Assembly: GCF_013402815.2 (NCBI RefSeq) | Contig: NZ_CP058601.1 | Span: 372,001 to 436,000 of the forward strand | From: Natrinema halophilum | GTDB lineage: Archaea; Halobacteriota; Halobacteria; Halobacteriales; Natrialbaceae | Reading direction: 5' to 3' | DNA: 64,000 nt | Shown here: in pieces, positions 53,390-62,706 of the stretch | Layout of the letters: the number at the start of each line of letters is the position of its first letter | How positions within the stretch are numbered: the first letter of the stretch is position 1 | Made by a program: the position numbers and the translations under genes | The notes under the pieces: model-generated | The model's input: the letters and a program-made list of their open reading frames with translations, nothing else | Told to the model about the DNA's origin: nothing | Database searches by the model: none

Positions 53390-53463
53390 TATTCGAGCTA
53401 AGGGCCTTTATCTCATACAGTATGACGCTATTGACGGCAATAATGGGTACACTATATGAGATA
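53384..53463 (-). promoter_or_regulatory. Interleaved inverted repeats at the recombinase operon promoter
   Basis: ACCCATTATT (53384-53393, over the start codon) is the exact inverse of AATAATGGGT (53439-53448). TATCTCATA (53409-53417) is the exact inverse of TATGAGATA (53455-53463). The inner TATGAGATA on the minus strand, about 20-28 bp before ATG 53389, could be the TATA box. Two interleaved palindromes suggest a protein-binding site, perhaps for the RHH protein encoded just downstream. Confidence 0.6.
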
Positions 53464-55285
53464 TTAGAATGGAAAGGGCTACAATATCGTATACCTGATT
53501 CAGGTGGTAGGTCCCACAGTTCGAGATACAAATTCAGTTCGGACCACTGTGAACGGGACACGAATCACCCAGAGCGACTGGCCGGTGGAGAACTTACTGG
53601 TGATCAGTTTCTCCAGTTTCGTACTGGCGGCAGGTGGCGATGTTCGCAAACTGAGATCCGGTTCCGATCGACGCGCAATCGGCGCTGGCCAATAGACGCG
53701 ACGTCGGTATCTTCCATGGATCGATTCACAGCGTGGTGTCTCTCCCTGTTTTCCGTAGCTCGCATGTCGATTCTCTCGATCGGTAGTACTCGCTCGAGCT
53801 ATCGGCACCGCTGATGGGTTCGCCATCGAGCATTTCTCTCTCCATCTTCCCGTATTTTCGTAGTGAGAGGGAGTGATACGGAAAACGCCGATACGGTCAA
53901 TGGCTACCAGAGTATCGGCTACTACAGGGGGATCACGGGATCCGGAACTCGATTTCCGGCGGGTATCGAGCACAAAATCTACCCCGCATACATCGAATTC
54001 GACCGACTCGTAGCCGGTGTGGTTCGACGAAACCGACCGCAGTAGCCGATCTGCGAGTCGATAGCCGTGGCACAGCGGTACGGGCGGCCCCGTCTCATCA
54101 CGGGAGCGTCGCTCAGGTACGAAGCGTATGGGGTGCTGTTCGTTCGAGCACCGTAATCGGACCCGGCTTCGACGAATTCGAACAGACCAGTGTCGCTGGA
54201 ACGGGACATCGTTCCCGTGACAGCGTGTCGGAGGAGGCGACCCACGACAGCTATTCTACCGGGAACTGTGGCGATAGTTCCACTGCGGAGGGGGCTGCCT
54301 GACGTGGTACAAATTGGTAACGTAAACCCCGTTTTCAGGCGCGGGTCGAGCGGAAGGCCCATCGTCGTACCCGAACACACCGGTTGGACTGGGGTTTCTT
54401 TCGCGATTGTTTTTCGTCCCTTAACGCAATACGAGATGCTACGAATACCGCGAAAGGCCGTTCCCCACTAGACGAGGGGGTGGTGACGAACGTCGTCTGT
54501 TTGTCACACGGTGATGACATGGTACTTGATTGGGTCGTTCGAAAATTTTTGATTTTCGTGATCCCGAGGGGCTTCGCCTCACGAACGGCCCCATTGAACA
54601 GGCCACAGCCCTATATAGGAAAGGTGACGAGAGTTACTCCGGTATGCTGGCGGGTCCCCGTGAGTGCGGGTCGGAAACTCGAACGCTACACCCAGTAGAA
54701 ATTCGCTGGTCGGATTCGACGCCCTTCAGGACGTAGAGGTGGTCAATACTGTCGTTCGTTTCAAGGTATCGTTGCACCCGGGCCGAGAGCGAAGACGGAT
54801 CTCCCTCTCGAGGGAGACCGCTCGGCGCCAGATATGGACGAACAATGGCCGCTACACGTCGCCATTCGGATGAGTGCGGCGTCGCAGTTCGTCACGGGAC
54901 CGAATAGACGACAACGATGGAAGGGGGCTTGGACGCCCCTACAACGCCATCAGCCGACCGGTGGGGAAGGTACTGTGCCTTCTTTCTGCGCTCTCACTCG
55001 AATAGACTGTTCGGTAGCGTTGACTCCTCTGTGTGCTTGGCTACTGTAGCGGATTGGCGACTGGAGCAACCGGCCCTGCGGGAGACGCCTCGCGGACCGT
55101 GGACTAATCGGCCAAGATAGTCGGGCAATAAGAATTCCCATAAGGTATCGCCAAGAACAATTGGTTCCCGTAATACATTGCATGGTGTCGTGTGCCGGAC
55201 CCATATACCTCATATCGCTATACAGAGTTCCAGGTGGGTTCACTATTGAGTTGCGGGTAGAGTATCGTCGAGCCGGTCGTTCGAG
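53464..55285. other. 1.8-kb gene-poor region
   Basis: No frame gives a convincing protein. The longest (53500-53973 minus; 54190-54471 plus; 54950-55243 minus) are Ser/Arg-rich and domain-free. The segment 54530-54736 reads KIFDFRDPEGLRLTNGPIEQ, which faintly resembles a broken ring-cleavage or VOC-type protein. GC content is lower and AT-rich islands occur (54540-54560, 55120-55215). Likely decayed DNA next to the recombinase. No RNase P or SRP RNA signature was seen. Confidence 0.5.
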
Positions 55286-56872
55286 TCAGGCATCTCGATC
55301 GTCAGACTCCTCCCCGTCAATTATTTCGCTCGAGTTAGCAGTCCAACGCCTACTCGACTGCTGGCGATTTCGTGCCCGAAGTCGTTCCTGCAGTCTTGCT
55401 TCGATTTCGTTTTGTATATCGAGACCACGAGTTGCGTCGACGTCATAGGCCGTCGCCACACGACCGAAGAAGGAGGCGGAGCTCGCGGTATCAGCCGTCA
55501 CGTTGGCGATTCTACGCCGCCGCTGGAATAGAGTCGCCTCGTGGAGGATGGACTGTACCCGGTACAGCGGTACGACTTTCGTCGTTCGCCGCCAGAACCC
55601 CGTCCGCGTGAAAAAATACCGATCGCTGACGCGGAACCCGCGGTTTCGCCATTTGAGATGTGCGGCGATCGGGACGAGCACTGCGACACCGCTGAGGACG
55701 TACCACCGTCGAACGACTGGCGTATACCGCGTCGCCAAATATCCGGCCGCGAGGAATACTGCGACGACGAGCAGATACCGGACCGCATACCGTTCCCGTG
55801 CTCGCCGCGGTGGGGATTCGAGTTCGACCGATCCGAACGGTTCGATCGCGCGTGCGAGCGCGTAGACACGGTCGGTAGTAGCGAGCGGAATCGCAGATTC
55901 CGCGCCGCGGGACTCCTGTCCGGGCGCATACCCCGCAGTCTCGACGCTCAACGCGGCATAGCCGAACCACCGAAACGGAATCGACTCGGAGATCGTCAGC
56001 GTTTGTACCTTCTCTAAGGGGATCGTCCCGCTGTATCGCTGGAGGAGACCGCGTTCGTAGTACAGTTCGTCATCGACCCGTGTGAGACGAAACGCGTAGT
56101 AGCGGGTGAACGTAAGCGCTGCACTAATGATCCACGCAGCGAGCCCGAACAGCAAGATTCCCCACGCGAGCGCGAGCAGACCTGATGCCGGTCCCGGCAG
56201 TTCCGCGATGCGATCCGCCGGGATCAATGTCGCGGGATCGAACCCGCTTGCGAACGAGAGTGCGATACCGCCCAACACGCTGGCCCCCGGATCGATCGTG
56301 AAGATGCTCAGGATAGCCAGTTCGCGTGGCGTGATTTCGAACAGAAGTTCTCCGTCGTCGTCTTCGGCGCCCATCGTCGCTGATTCGGGACCTTGCTCCT
56401 CGTCTTCGAACGCATCGGCGCGATTCGACTCTGCGCTACCACCGCGTCTCAGTTGCCGTCTGAGCCGGTGAGCCTCGTCTTCGTCCACGTATCGAAGGCT
56501 GACTTCGGTCTCTCCGCCGCCGGCGGTTTCGATGTGGACCGCGGAGATTCCGAGAAGACGTTCGACGACGTTCTGTCTGATGTCGACGTTTTGAATACGG
56601 CCCAGGGGAAGTTCGCGGTCTCGGCGCGAGATCACCCCGGAAGAGACGTCGAGTGTGTCCGCCGTGAGTTCGTACCGGAACCGCTGGTAATAGGCGAATT
56701 CGTAGACAATTCCGGTGACGATACCGAACGCGACCAAGGCGAACACCGACAGGAGATTCATCCCGTTGCCGCCGGGCGAAACGACGACCCCGACGATGAA
56801 GAACACGAATCCGGTGTTCAGACTCCTCGAGAGCGATCGAACGGCAATCGATGCCGGATGGAGTTTCCTCAT
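55286..56872 (-). CDS. Three-bPH2-domain membrane protein (YdbT-like), copy 1
   Basis: 528 residues. Two N-terminal helices, then a bacterial-PH2 domain (FRYELTADTLDVSSGVISRR, RIQNVDIRQNVVERLLGISA), further helix pairs with a second (YYAFRLTRVDDELYYERGLL, LEKVQTLTISESIPFRWFGY) and a third bPH2 domain (GFRVSDRYFFTRTGFWRRTT). This is the YdbT architecture. In bacteria these YdbS/YdbT-type pairs are of unknown function but linked to membrane and envelope stress. It overlaps the upstream gene by 4 bp. A close paralogue lies at 61074-62705. Confidence 0.85.
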   Translation of the reverse strand: MRKLHPASIAVRSLSRSLNTGFVFFIVGVVVSPGGNGMNLLSVFALVAFGIVTGIVYEFAYYQRFRYELTADTLDVSSGVISRRDRELPLGRIQNVDIRQNVVERLLGISAVHIETAGGGETEVSLRYVDEDEAHRLRRQLRRGGSAESNRADAFEDEEQGPESATMGAEDDDGELLFEITPRELAILSIFTIDPGASVLGGIALSFASGFDPATLIPADRIAELPGPASGLLALAWGILLFGLAAWIISAALTFTRYYAFRLTRVDDELYYERGLLQRYSGTIPLEKVQTLTISESIPFRWFGYAALSVETAGYAPGQESRGAESAIPLATTDRVYALARAIEPFGSVELESPPRRARERYAVRYLLVVAVFLAAGYLATRYTPVVRRWYVLSGVAVLVPIAAHLKWRNRGFRVSDRYFFTRTGFWRRTTKVVPLYRVQSILHEATLFQRRRRIANVTADTASSASFFGRVATAYDVDATRGLDIQNEIEARLQERLRARNRQQSSRRWTANSSEIIDGEESDDRDA

Positions 56873-57357
56873 ACTGCGTCTTCACCCGCGCTCTCTATCG
56901 CGAGTCGGCGCAGCGACTCCTGTAGATCCTCGGCGCGGGCCGGTGTCAGGCCTGGGATCGCGACGTCGGAGCTCCGCGAACCGGCCGTATAGATCACGAC
57001 CGTCGCGAGGCCGACGGTTCGCTCGAGGGGCGATCGACGGGAGTCGACGTGCTGGACTCGAACGTACGGGACGATGGTCCGAATCCGGGTGAAGACCCCA
57101 CGTTCGATGTAGAGATCGTCGTTGCGGAGATCGAACCGCCAGACGCCGTACCGTCGCCAGGCGACGAAGATGCGGAGGGCGGCGAGTGTGAGGGCAATCG
57201 CGAATGCTGCGGGGACGAGCGCTTTCGGCGCGGGATTCCATAGTTCGGTGCGAGAGAGTGCGACCGCTGCGCCCACGATGAGTCCGCCGACGAGCGCGGC
57301 TCGAGCAATCGCGAGTACCAGCCAGACGACTCGAACTCGCGGAGTGAGCCGTTCCAT
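56869..57357 (-). CDS. Single-bPH2-domain membrane protein (YdbS-like), copy 1
   Basis: 162 residues. Two helices (VVWLVLAIARAALVGGLIVG and PAAFAIALTLAALRIFV) then one bPH2 domain (YGVWRFDLRNDDLYIERGVF, VRVQHVDSRRSPLERTVGLA, ending in a helix PGLTPARAEDLQESLRRLA). Pairs with the next gene. ATG 57357 (MERLTPRVR) is preferred to GTG 57369 because the paralogue also starts MESLHPRIR. Confidence 0.85.
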   Translation of the reverse strand: MERLTPRVRVVWLVLAIARAALVGGLIVGAAVALSRTELWNPAPKALVPAAFAIALTLAALRIFVAWRRYGVWRFDLRNDDLYIERGVFTRIRTIVPYVRVQHVDSRRSPLERTVGLATVVIYTAGSRSSDVAIPGLTPARAEDLQESLRRLAIESAGEDAV

Positions 57358-57525
57358 ACCTGTCGTCACGGAACTAACGGGATTAAAGGGTGGGAAAGCG
57401 GTGGCAGTTCTCAGGACGTGAGAAGTTGAGCGGTCGGTGATACAATTGTCCCTTTCGCCTCAATCGTCTCAGAAAGCCAGCTTGTACAGAGAGAGTCCGT
57501 CAAACCAACCGATGAAGTTCAGACG

Positions 57526-57547
57526 GACGAACCGTTGTCGGTTCGTC
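57526..57547 (-). terminator. Strong stem-loop downstream of the zinc-finger gene
   Basis: GACGAACCG-TTGT-CGGTTCGTC is a perfect 9-bp stem with a 4-nt loop, extendable by G-T and Watson-Crick pairs. It lies 27 bp beyond the stop of the minus-strand gene at 57574. Probably its transcript end, and could also shield the bPH2 operon upstream. Confidence 0.55.
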
Positions 57548-57573
57548 TGTTCGCAAAAGGGCTTCGGGGGGCG

Positions 57574-57807
57574 TCAGTGGGTCGCGGTTCTGACGTCTTC
57601 GACTCGATACAGATCCTCCTGCAGTCCGTCTCCCTCACAGTCCTCGTTCGGACATTCGTAGTGCCACCCGTCCTGGGTCGCATCGCCCTCCCGGAACCGT
57701 TCCCCGCATACCTGGCAGAAGAGTTGTCCCTTTTTGCACGTATCACGGTGTAACTCGAGAGCTAACTCGGTCTGGAACGACTGGTTGCAGTTGCGACAGG
57801 TGTGCAT
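57574..57807 (-). CDS. Double zinc-finger protein (C2H2 plus ribbon)
   Basis: 77 residues from ATG 57807 (MHTCRNCNQSFQTELALELH). The first half is a C2H2 finger with C4, C7 and His at the helix end (LHRDTC). The second half has CQVC and CPNEDC, a ribbon-type zinc site. Lineage-typical small regulator or RNA-binding protein; no target known. An in-frame ATG at 57831 would add only basic residues. Confidence 0.8.
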   Translation of the reverse strand: MHTCRNCNQSFQTELALELHRDTCKKGQLFCQVCGERFREGDATQDGWHYECPNEDCEGDGLQEDLYRVEDVRTATH

Positions 57808-58100
57808 ATTTCGTCTGACGCGAGCCTCCATCAAAACTGCTTGGGTTCTTTTATTCCGACGGAACCTGATCCGATTCGGGCTCACTCCCACGATTTACGG
57901 AACACTAATCGGGAATAAAGAACGAAGAAATCAGCGATCGGTCATCGAGAAAATATCATATTTGTGGTGGGTTCGACGAACGCTGGTCGTTCTGACTGCG
58001 TATCAGAAACGAATGATGAGATCAGTACGAGGCAGTTGGCTTGAGACACTGCAGCCTCGAGTTTCCCTATTAATATGTGTCCCTCGGCACAACGAACTAC

Positions 58101-59180
58101 ATGATGGAACCACTCGTCATCGGTGGTCGACTGATCGCAGGGGTGTTGCTCATCCTGGCGAACGCCTTTTTCGTCGCAATCGAGTTCGCATTGACTCGCG
58201 CTCGACAGTTCACTGAGGAGGAGTTCGTCGCCGGGAATCCCAATCTCGAGCGAGCGTGGGAGATGACCGACAATCTGGAGATATACCTGACGACGTGCCA
58301 GGTAGGAATCACCGCTTCGAGTATCGCGGTTGGGATCGTCGCTGAGCCGGCGCTGGCGGCTATTTTCGAACCGCTCTTTGCAAACACCGCGCTGGCGACG
58401 ATCGGGAGCGGGGCGATCCTCGCCTTTCTCATCATCAATCTCGTCCATCTGACTCACGGGGAGCAGACGCCGACGTATCTCGGCGTCGAACGGTCGCGAA
58501 TGGTCTGTCGATACGGGGCGACGCCGCTGTACTGGTTCCACTGGCTAATCTCGCCGATCATCTGGATCGGGGACAGCGTCGCGAAGTGGACCCTCAAGCT
58601 CTTTGGGATTGAGATGACCGGCGCCTGGCTAGAAACCGAAGAGGACGTCATCGAATCCCGCGCGGACCTCCGGAACCGACTGGGCTCGATCCTCGAGGAG
58701 GGCAATCTCCCCGACGAGCGCCGCCAAGAGGTAATGAACGCCTTCCAGATCGGTGAGCAAGCGATTAGAGGAGTGATGGTCGAGCCCGAGCAGATCGTCG
58801 CGCTGTCGACCGAAGACGATGCCGAAGAGAACCTCCGAAAGATGGCCGAACGACCCCAAACGCGATATCCGCTTGTGGGTTCTGAGCTGACGGACTTCCG
58901 TGGAATCGTCTACACGCCGGTCCTCCTCAGGCACCGCGATGAATTGGCCGATGGCGACATCGATTTCACCGATCTGGCGGCGCCACCGATGACGCTCTCA
59001 CCGGACGTGGACGTAAGCGACGCGGTCGACCAGTTCCAGGCGGAAAACCAAGAACTTGCCCTCGTGATCGAAGACGGTCAGGTCGTCGGCCTCGTCACCG
59101 TGACAGATCTGCTCGAGGCGGTAATGGGCGACATCGAGGATCCGCTCGATCAGGAACAGATCGAAATAGCCGATCGGTGA
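58101..59180 (+). CDS. CNNM/CorB-type membrane protein with CBS pair
   Basis: 359 residues. A CNNM transmembrane domain (LIAGVLLILANAFFVAIEFA, ARQFTEEEFVAGNPNLERAW, CQVGITASSIAVGIVAEPAL) with the family's conserved VHLTHGEQTPTYLGVER segment. Two CBS motifs follow (IRGVMVEPEQIVALSTEDDA, LAAPPMTLSPDVDVSDAVDQ). Relatives export Mg2+ in archaea and eukaryotes. It ends soon after the second CBS, without the CorC/HlyC domain. ATG 58101 (MMEPLVIGG) is preferred over the upstream start at 58077, which lies in the leader. Confidence 0.88.
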   Translation: MMEPLVIGGRLIAGVLLILANAFFVAIEFALTRARQFTEEEFVAGNPNLERAWEMTDNLEIYLTTCQVGITASSIAVGIVAEPALAAIFEPLFANTALATIGSGAILAFLIINLVHLTHGEQTPTYLGVERSRMVCRYGATPLYWFHWLISPIIWIGDSVAKWTLKLFGIEMTGAWLETEEDVIESRADLRNRLGSILEEGNLPDERRQEVMNAFQIGEQAIRGVMVEPEQIVALSTEDDAEENLRKMAERPQTRYPLVGSELTDFRGIVYTPVLLRHRDELADGDIDFTDLAAPPMTLSPDVDVSDAVDQFQAENQELALVIEDGQVVGLVTVTDLLEAVMGDIEDPLDQEQIEIADR

Positions 59181-59275
59181 TCGGAACCCGTCGAACGCTC
59201 CTCGAGGACCGGTTGCGGTCAAGCCCCGCTGTTTCACGCGTCTAGTTTTTGTTCGTCAGTGCGAAATCATCCCCT

Positions 59276-59535
59276 ACGTACGGTGACATTCTGGTGCCGA
59301 CTGACGGAAGCGACTCGAGCGAGGCTGCCGTCGGCGAAGCACTCGAAATAGCGGATCGGAATGCAACCACGGCTGACTTCCTTTACGTCGTAAACGCCGG
59401 TGCGGAGATGTCCGCCGGGCCGTCGGGTTCTATCGCTCCACAACTGACGGAGACGCTCGAGGAGGAGGAGGCAGAATCGACACTCGATAGCGCCACGAAC
59501 GAGGCCGATGGAGCGGGTGTAAACTACGACCGAAT
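59276..59535 (+). pseudogene. Truncated UspA-family pseudogene
   Basis: Reads TYGDILVPTDGSDSSEAAVG, then ALEIADRNATTADFLYVVNA and EEEAESTLDSATNEADGAGV, which is the first half of a UspA protein. The codon at the usual start position (59276) is ACG instead of ATG, and the second half with the G-x2-G-x9-G-S motif is lost after about 59535, replaced by an unrelated sequence. No good start codon precedes it (the frame opens with TTG at 59249). Start loss and truncation mark it as dead. Confidence 0.75.
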
Positions 59536-59637
59536 TACAATAATGTATAGTATCCGTCGGACGGCATCTCAGCAGTCCGTGGTCGAGTTCGCTTTCACCG
59601 ATCGTCTGATACCGATAGCGTTTCGTACGGCGGTACC

Positions 59638-61053
59638 TCAGTCGTCTTGACCGAGAATGCCGCGCTCGGTCATCTTTCGAGGATCGAGGACTTCGTCGGC
59701 TTCGTCCTCGTCGAGATAGCCTTTCTCGAGGACGACCTCGCGCACCGTCTTCCCTTCCTTGAGCGCCGTCTTCGCGACCTCGCTGGCCTTGTCGTACCCG
59801 ATGTGGACGTTGAGCGAGGTGGCCATCGCCATCGATTGCTCGACGCGCTCCTCGCAGTACTCTTCGTTGGCCTCGAGTTTCCGGATGAAGCGCTCGCCGA
59901 AGACCTGACTCGCGTTCGAAATGAGTTCCGCGGACTCGAGGAAGTTGTGAGCGAGAACGGGCTTGTAGAGGTTGAGGTCGATCTGGCCTTCCGCCGCGCC
60001 TGCGGAGACGGCGGCGTCGTTACCGACGACCTGCTTGTGGACCTGGTTGACTGCCTCGGCGACGACCGGATTGATCTTACCGGGCATGATCGAGGACCCG
60101 GGCTGATTCTCGGGCTGTTCGATCTCGCCGAGTCCGTTTCGGGGACCGGACGCGAGCAAACGGAGGTCGTTGGCGATCTTGTTCAGCGAACCCGCGACGG
60201 TTCGTAGCGCGCCGTGAGCCTCGCTCATCGCGTCGTGGGCGGCCTGAGCCTCGAAGTGATCGTCCGCTTCGCGGAACTGAACGCCGGTCACCTTCGTGAT
60301 GTATTCTGCTGCACGCCCGGGGAACTCTTCGTGGGTGTTTAGCCCAGTCCCCGTTGCAGTGCCACCGAGCGCGAGTTCGCCGAGATGGTTCCTGACCGCG
60401 TCGACGCGAGCCAGGCCCTTCTCGACTTGCGTGCGATAGCCGCCGAATTCCTGGCCGAGCGTGACTGGCGTCGCGTCTTGCAGGTGCGTCCGGCCGGTCT
60501 TGACGACGTCGTCGAACTCCTCCTCTTTCGCCTCGAGCGCCTCACGGAGGGTGTCCAGTGCGGGAATGACGTCCTTTTCGACGGCCTCGAGGGAAGCGAC
60601 GTGCATCGCGGTCGGGATGACGTCGTTTGACGACTGGCCGTAGTTGACGTGATCGTTGGGGTGGACGACGCGGTCGCCAATGTCAGCGCCCATGATCTCG
60701 GCGGCGCGATTGGCGATGACCTCGTTCGCGTTCATGTTCGAGGACGTCCCGGAACCGGTCTGGAAGATGTCAACCGGGAACTGATCGTCGTGTTCGCCGG
60801 CGATGACCTCGTCGGCGGCTTCGATGATCGCTTCGGCGACGTCATCCTCGACCAGGTCGAGATCGCGGTTGGCCTGGGCAGCAGCCTTCTTGACGACCCC
60901 GAGCGCGCGGATAAACCGCCGACTGAACGTGATTCCGGAAATGGGGAAATTCTGGATCGCGCGCTGGGTCTGGGCACCCCAGTAGGCGTCCGCGGGTACC
61001 TGCATCTCGCCGAGGCTGTCCTCCTCGATTCGGTAGTCGTCTCCGTCTGCCAT
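59638..61053 (-). CDS. fumC: Fumarate hydratase, class II
   Basis: 471 residues. TCA-cycle enzyme interconverting fumarate and malate; iron-free, tetrameric. Family signatures: LGEMQVPADAYWGAQTQRAI, the SSNMNANEVIANRA region, GRTHLQDATPVTLGQEFGGY, and GSSIMPGKINPVVAEAVNQV. The last is the fumarase/aspartase motif with catalytic Ser. Upstream, on the same strand, is the second bPH2 operon, 20 bp away; co-transcription is possible but may be accidental. Confidence 0.97.
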   Translation of the reverse strand: MADGDDYRIEEDSLGEMQVPADAYWGAQTQRAIQNFPISGITFSRRFIRALGVVKKAAAQANRDLDLVEDDVAEAIIEAADEVIAGEHDDQFPVDIFQTGSGTSSNMNANEVIANRAAEIMGADIGDRVVHPNDHVNYGQSSNDVIPTAMHVASLEAVEKDVIPALDTLREALEAKEEEFDDVVKTGRTHLQDATPVTLGQEFGGYRTQVEKGLARVDAVRNHLGELALGGTATGTGLNTHEEFPGRAAEYITKVTGVQFREADDHFEAQAAHDAMSEAHGALRTVAGSLNKIANDLRLLASGPRNGLGEIEQPENQPGSSIMPGKINPVVAEAVNQVHKQVVGNDAAVSAGAAEGQIDLNLYKPVLAHNFLESAELISNASQVFGERFIRKLEANEEYCEERVEQSMAMATSLNVHIGYDKASEVAKTALKEGKTVREVVLEKGYLDEDEADEVLDPRKMTERGILGQDD

Positions 61054-61073
61054 ACGCGCAGCGTTGGCGTCGG

Positions 61074-62705
61074 TCAGGTAAAATCCACCGAAAGCCCGAT
61101 GTCGTCCGCACGGGCGCGCTCACGCAGCGCAGACTGCAGTCGATCTCGACCCGTCGCGTGAGCGTTGCGGGCCGTCTCGAGGTCGATGTCGTAAATCGTC
61201 GGCGACCCCCAGGCGAACGTCCGCGAGCTGGCGGTGTCGACGGCGAGCGACGCCAGCCCGAGACGGCGCTGGAAGATCGATCGCCGCGTCGAAACCGTCT
61301 GCACTCGATAGTACGGGATGACGGTCGTTCGGCGCTTCCAGAATCCGCGTCGGATTACGAGGTGATCCTCGCCGATGAAGTATCCGAGGTTTTCGTACTT
61401 CAGGTGTGCTGCGGGTGGGACTACGAGGAAGGCGACGATGGAGAGAGACCAGCGGTCGAAGGCCGATACGCGTGAGAGTACCAGTGCGGCGACGACGAGG
61501 CAACCCGCGATCAGCGAGTAACGGGCGAAATATCGCCGACGGGCCATCGACGGCGGGTTCCGAAAGCGTGGCGTCTCGACCCCGGTGAGGTTCTCTGCGA
61601 ATCGGTAGATCCGATCGGCACCGGCAAGCGGGACGGCCGACTGGCTGGCGTTACCCATATCGGGACCGTAGCCGGCGGTTTCGACCCAGAGACCCGCGTA
61701 ACCGACCAGACGCTGGAGCGGGTTCTCCGTGACGGTGACCGACTGGACCTTCTCGGCGGGGATCGATCCGCTGTAGCGCTGAATCAGCCCGCGTTCGTAG
61801 ACGAAATCGTCTCCCGCCCGCCCGAGCTGAAAGCCGTAGTAGTTTGCGACCGTGTAGATCGCGCTCGCAACGTACGTTGCGACCGTCCACTGGATCGCTG
61901 CAGTCGCGATCAGGATGAGGAGCGGCCCGACGGCTGCACCGTCGACCGTCTCCGCCCCGCCAAGCGGCTGAGCAACCGCCAAGACGAACTGAGGAATCCG
62001 TCCCGATTCGAAATCGACACCCGAAACGAAGAACAGTATTGCGATCGGGAAAATCGCTGCACCCCACCGGAACGAGGTGAGAGCGTACAGCAGGAGTTCT
62101 TTCATCTCGAGTTCGAAGAGGAGGACCGGTCCGCCCTGGTCTCGAGTTCGCTCGGCCTGGTCGGGGTTGCTGATGCCGTCAGCATCGACTGCGTCAATTG
62201 CCTCGGCGGTAGCGGTCCGTCGGTCATCCGTCGTCCGCCCGCTGGCATCAGCCGTCCGACCGTCGGCAGCGGCAGTTCGGTGGCGGATCTCGGTTCGAAG
62301 CCGCTCGGCTTCGTCCTCGCTTACGAAGTTCAGAGTGGCCTCCGTCTCGCCGCCTCCTGCGGTCTCTATGGAGACGACGGCGAGCCCAAGAACCCGCTGG
62401 AGGACCCCCTGGGAGACGTCGACGTTCTGAATGCGGCGGTACGGGATCTCACGGGAACGCCGCGAGAGGACACCCGAGGAGACGTCGAACGTGCTCGGGG
62501 TGACTTCGTACGAAAACCGATAGTAGTACGCGATGCCGTACCCGATACCGGCGACGAGTCCGACCGGGGACAGCACGAACAATAGGCCGATATCGAGGTC
62601 GAAAATACTCGACCCGATACCCACGAGAAAAAACGGGATCGAGAACCCGGTAACCCCTCGCTGGAGGGCCAGCGTCACCGCACTCAACGGATGCAGCCGG
62701 TTCAT
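61074..62705 (-). CDS. Three-bPH2-domain membrane protein (YdbT-like), copy 2
   Basis: 543 residues, the same architecture as the protein at 55286-56872: helices, bPH2 (FSYEVTPSTFDVSSGVLSRR, IPYRRIQNVDVSQGVLQRVL), helices, bPH2 (FQLGRAGDDFVYERGLIQRY, SGSIPAEKVQSVTVTENPL), helices, bPH2 (LGYFIGEDHLVIRRGFWKRR). The linker of about 45 residues after domain 1 is rich in Thr/Ala/Arg/Asp and differs from the paralogue. ATG 62705 follows the YdbS-like gene by 1 bp. Confidence 0.85.
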   Translation of the reverse strand: MNRLHPLSAVTLALQRGVTGFSIPFFLVGIGSSIFDLDIGLLFVLSPVGLVAGIGYGIAYYYRFSYEVTPSTFDVSSGVLSRRSREIPYRRIQNVDVSQGVLQRVLGLAVVSIETAGGGETEATLNFVSEDEAERLRTEIRHRTAAADGRTADASGRTTDDRRTATAEAIDAVDADGISNPDQAERTRDQGGPVLLFELEMKELLLYALTSFRWGAAIFPIAILFFVSGVDFESGRIPQFVLAVAQPLGGAETVDGAAVGPLLILIATAAIQWTVATYVASAIYTVANYYGFQLGRAGDDFVYERGLIQRYSGSIPAEKVQSVTVTENPLQRLVGYAGLWVETAGYGPDMGNASQSAVPLAGADRIYRFAENLTGVETPRFRNPPSMARRRYFARYSLIAGCLVVAALVLSRVSAFDRWSLSIVAFLVVPPAAHLKYENLGYFIGEDHLVIRRGFWKRRTTVIPYYRVQTVSTRRSIFQRRLGLASLAVDTASSRTFAWGSPTIYDIDLETARNAHATGRDRLQSALRERARADDIGLSVDFT

Positions 62706-62706
62706 T

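Noticed and set aside
53500-54471. Three overlapping frames in the coding desert
   Set aside because: Ser/Arg-rich, mutually overlapping, no conserved block; a single gene cannot be chosen.
54530-54736. Frame reading FDFRDPEGLRLTNGP
   Set aside because: Faint likeness to a VOC-type domain end, but too short and without the metal residues to call.
51184-55285. Search for tRNA and attachment sites around the recombinase
   Set aside because: No T-loop signature (GGTTCGAATCC-like) or matching direct repeats were found by eye, so an integrated element is not claimed.
59249-59650. 133-residue TTG-started UspA gene
   Set aside because: Start position is mutated and the nucleotide-binding half is missing; recorded as a pseudogene.
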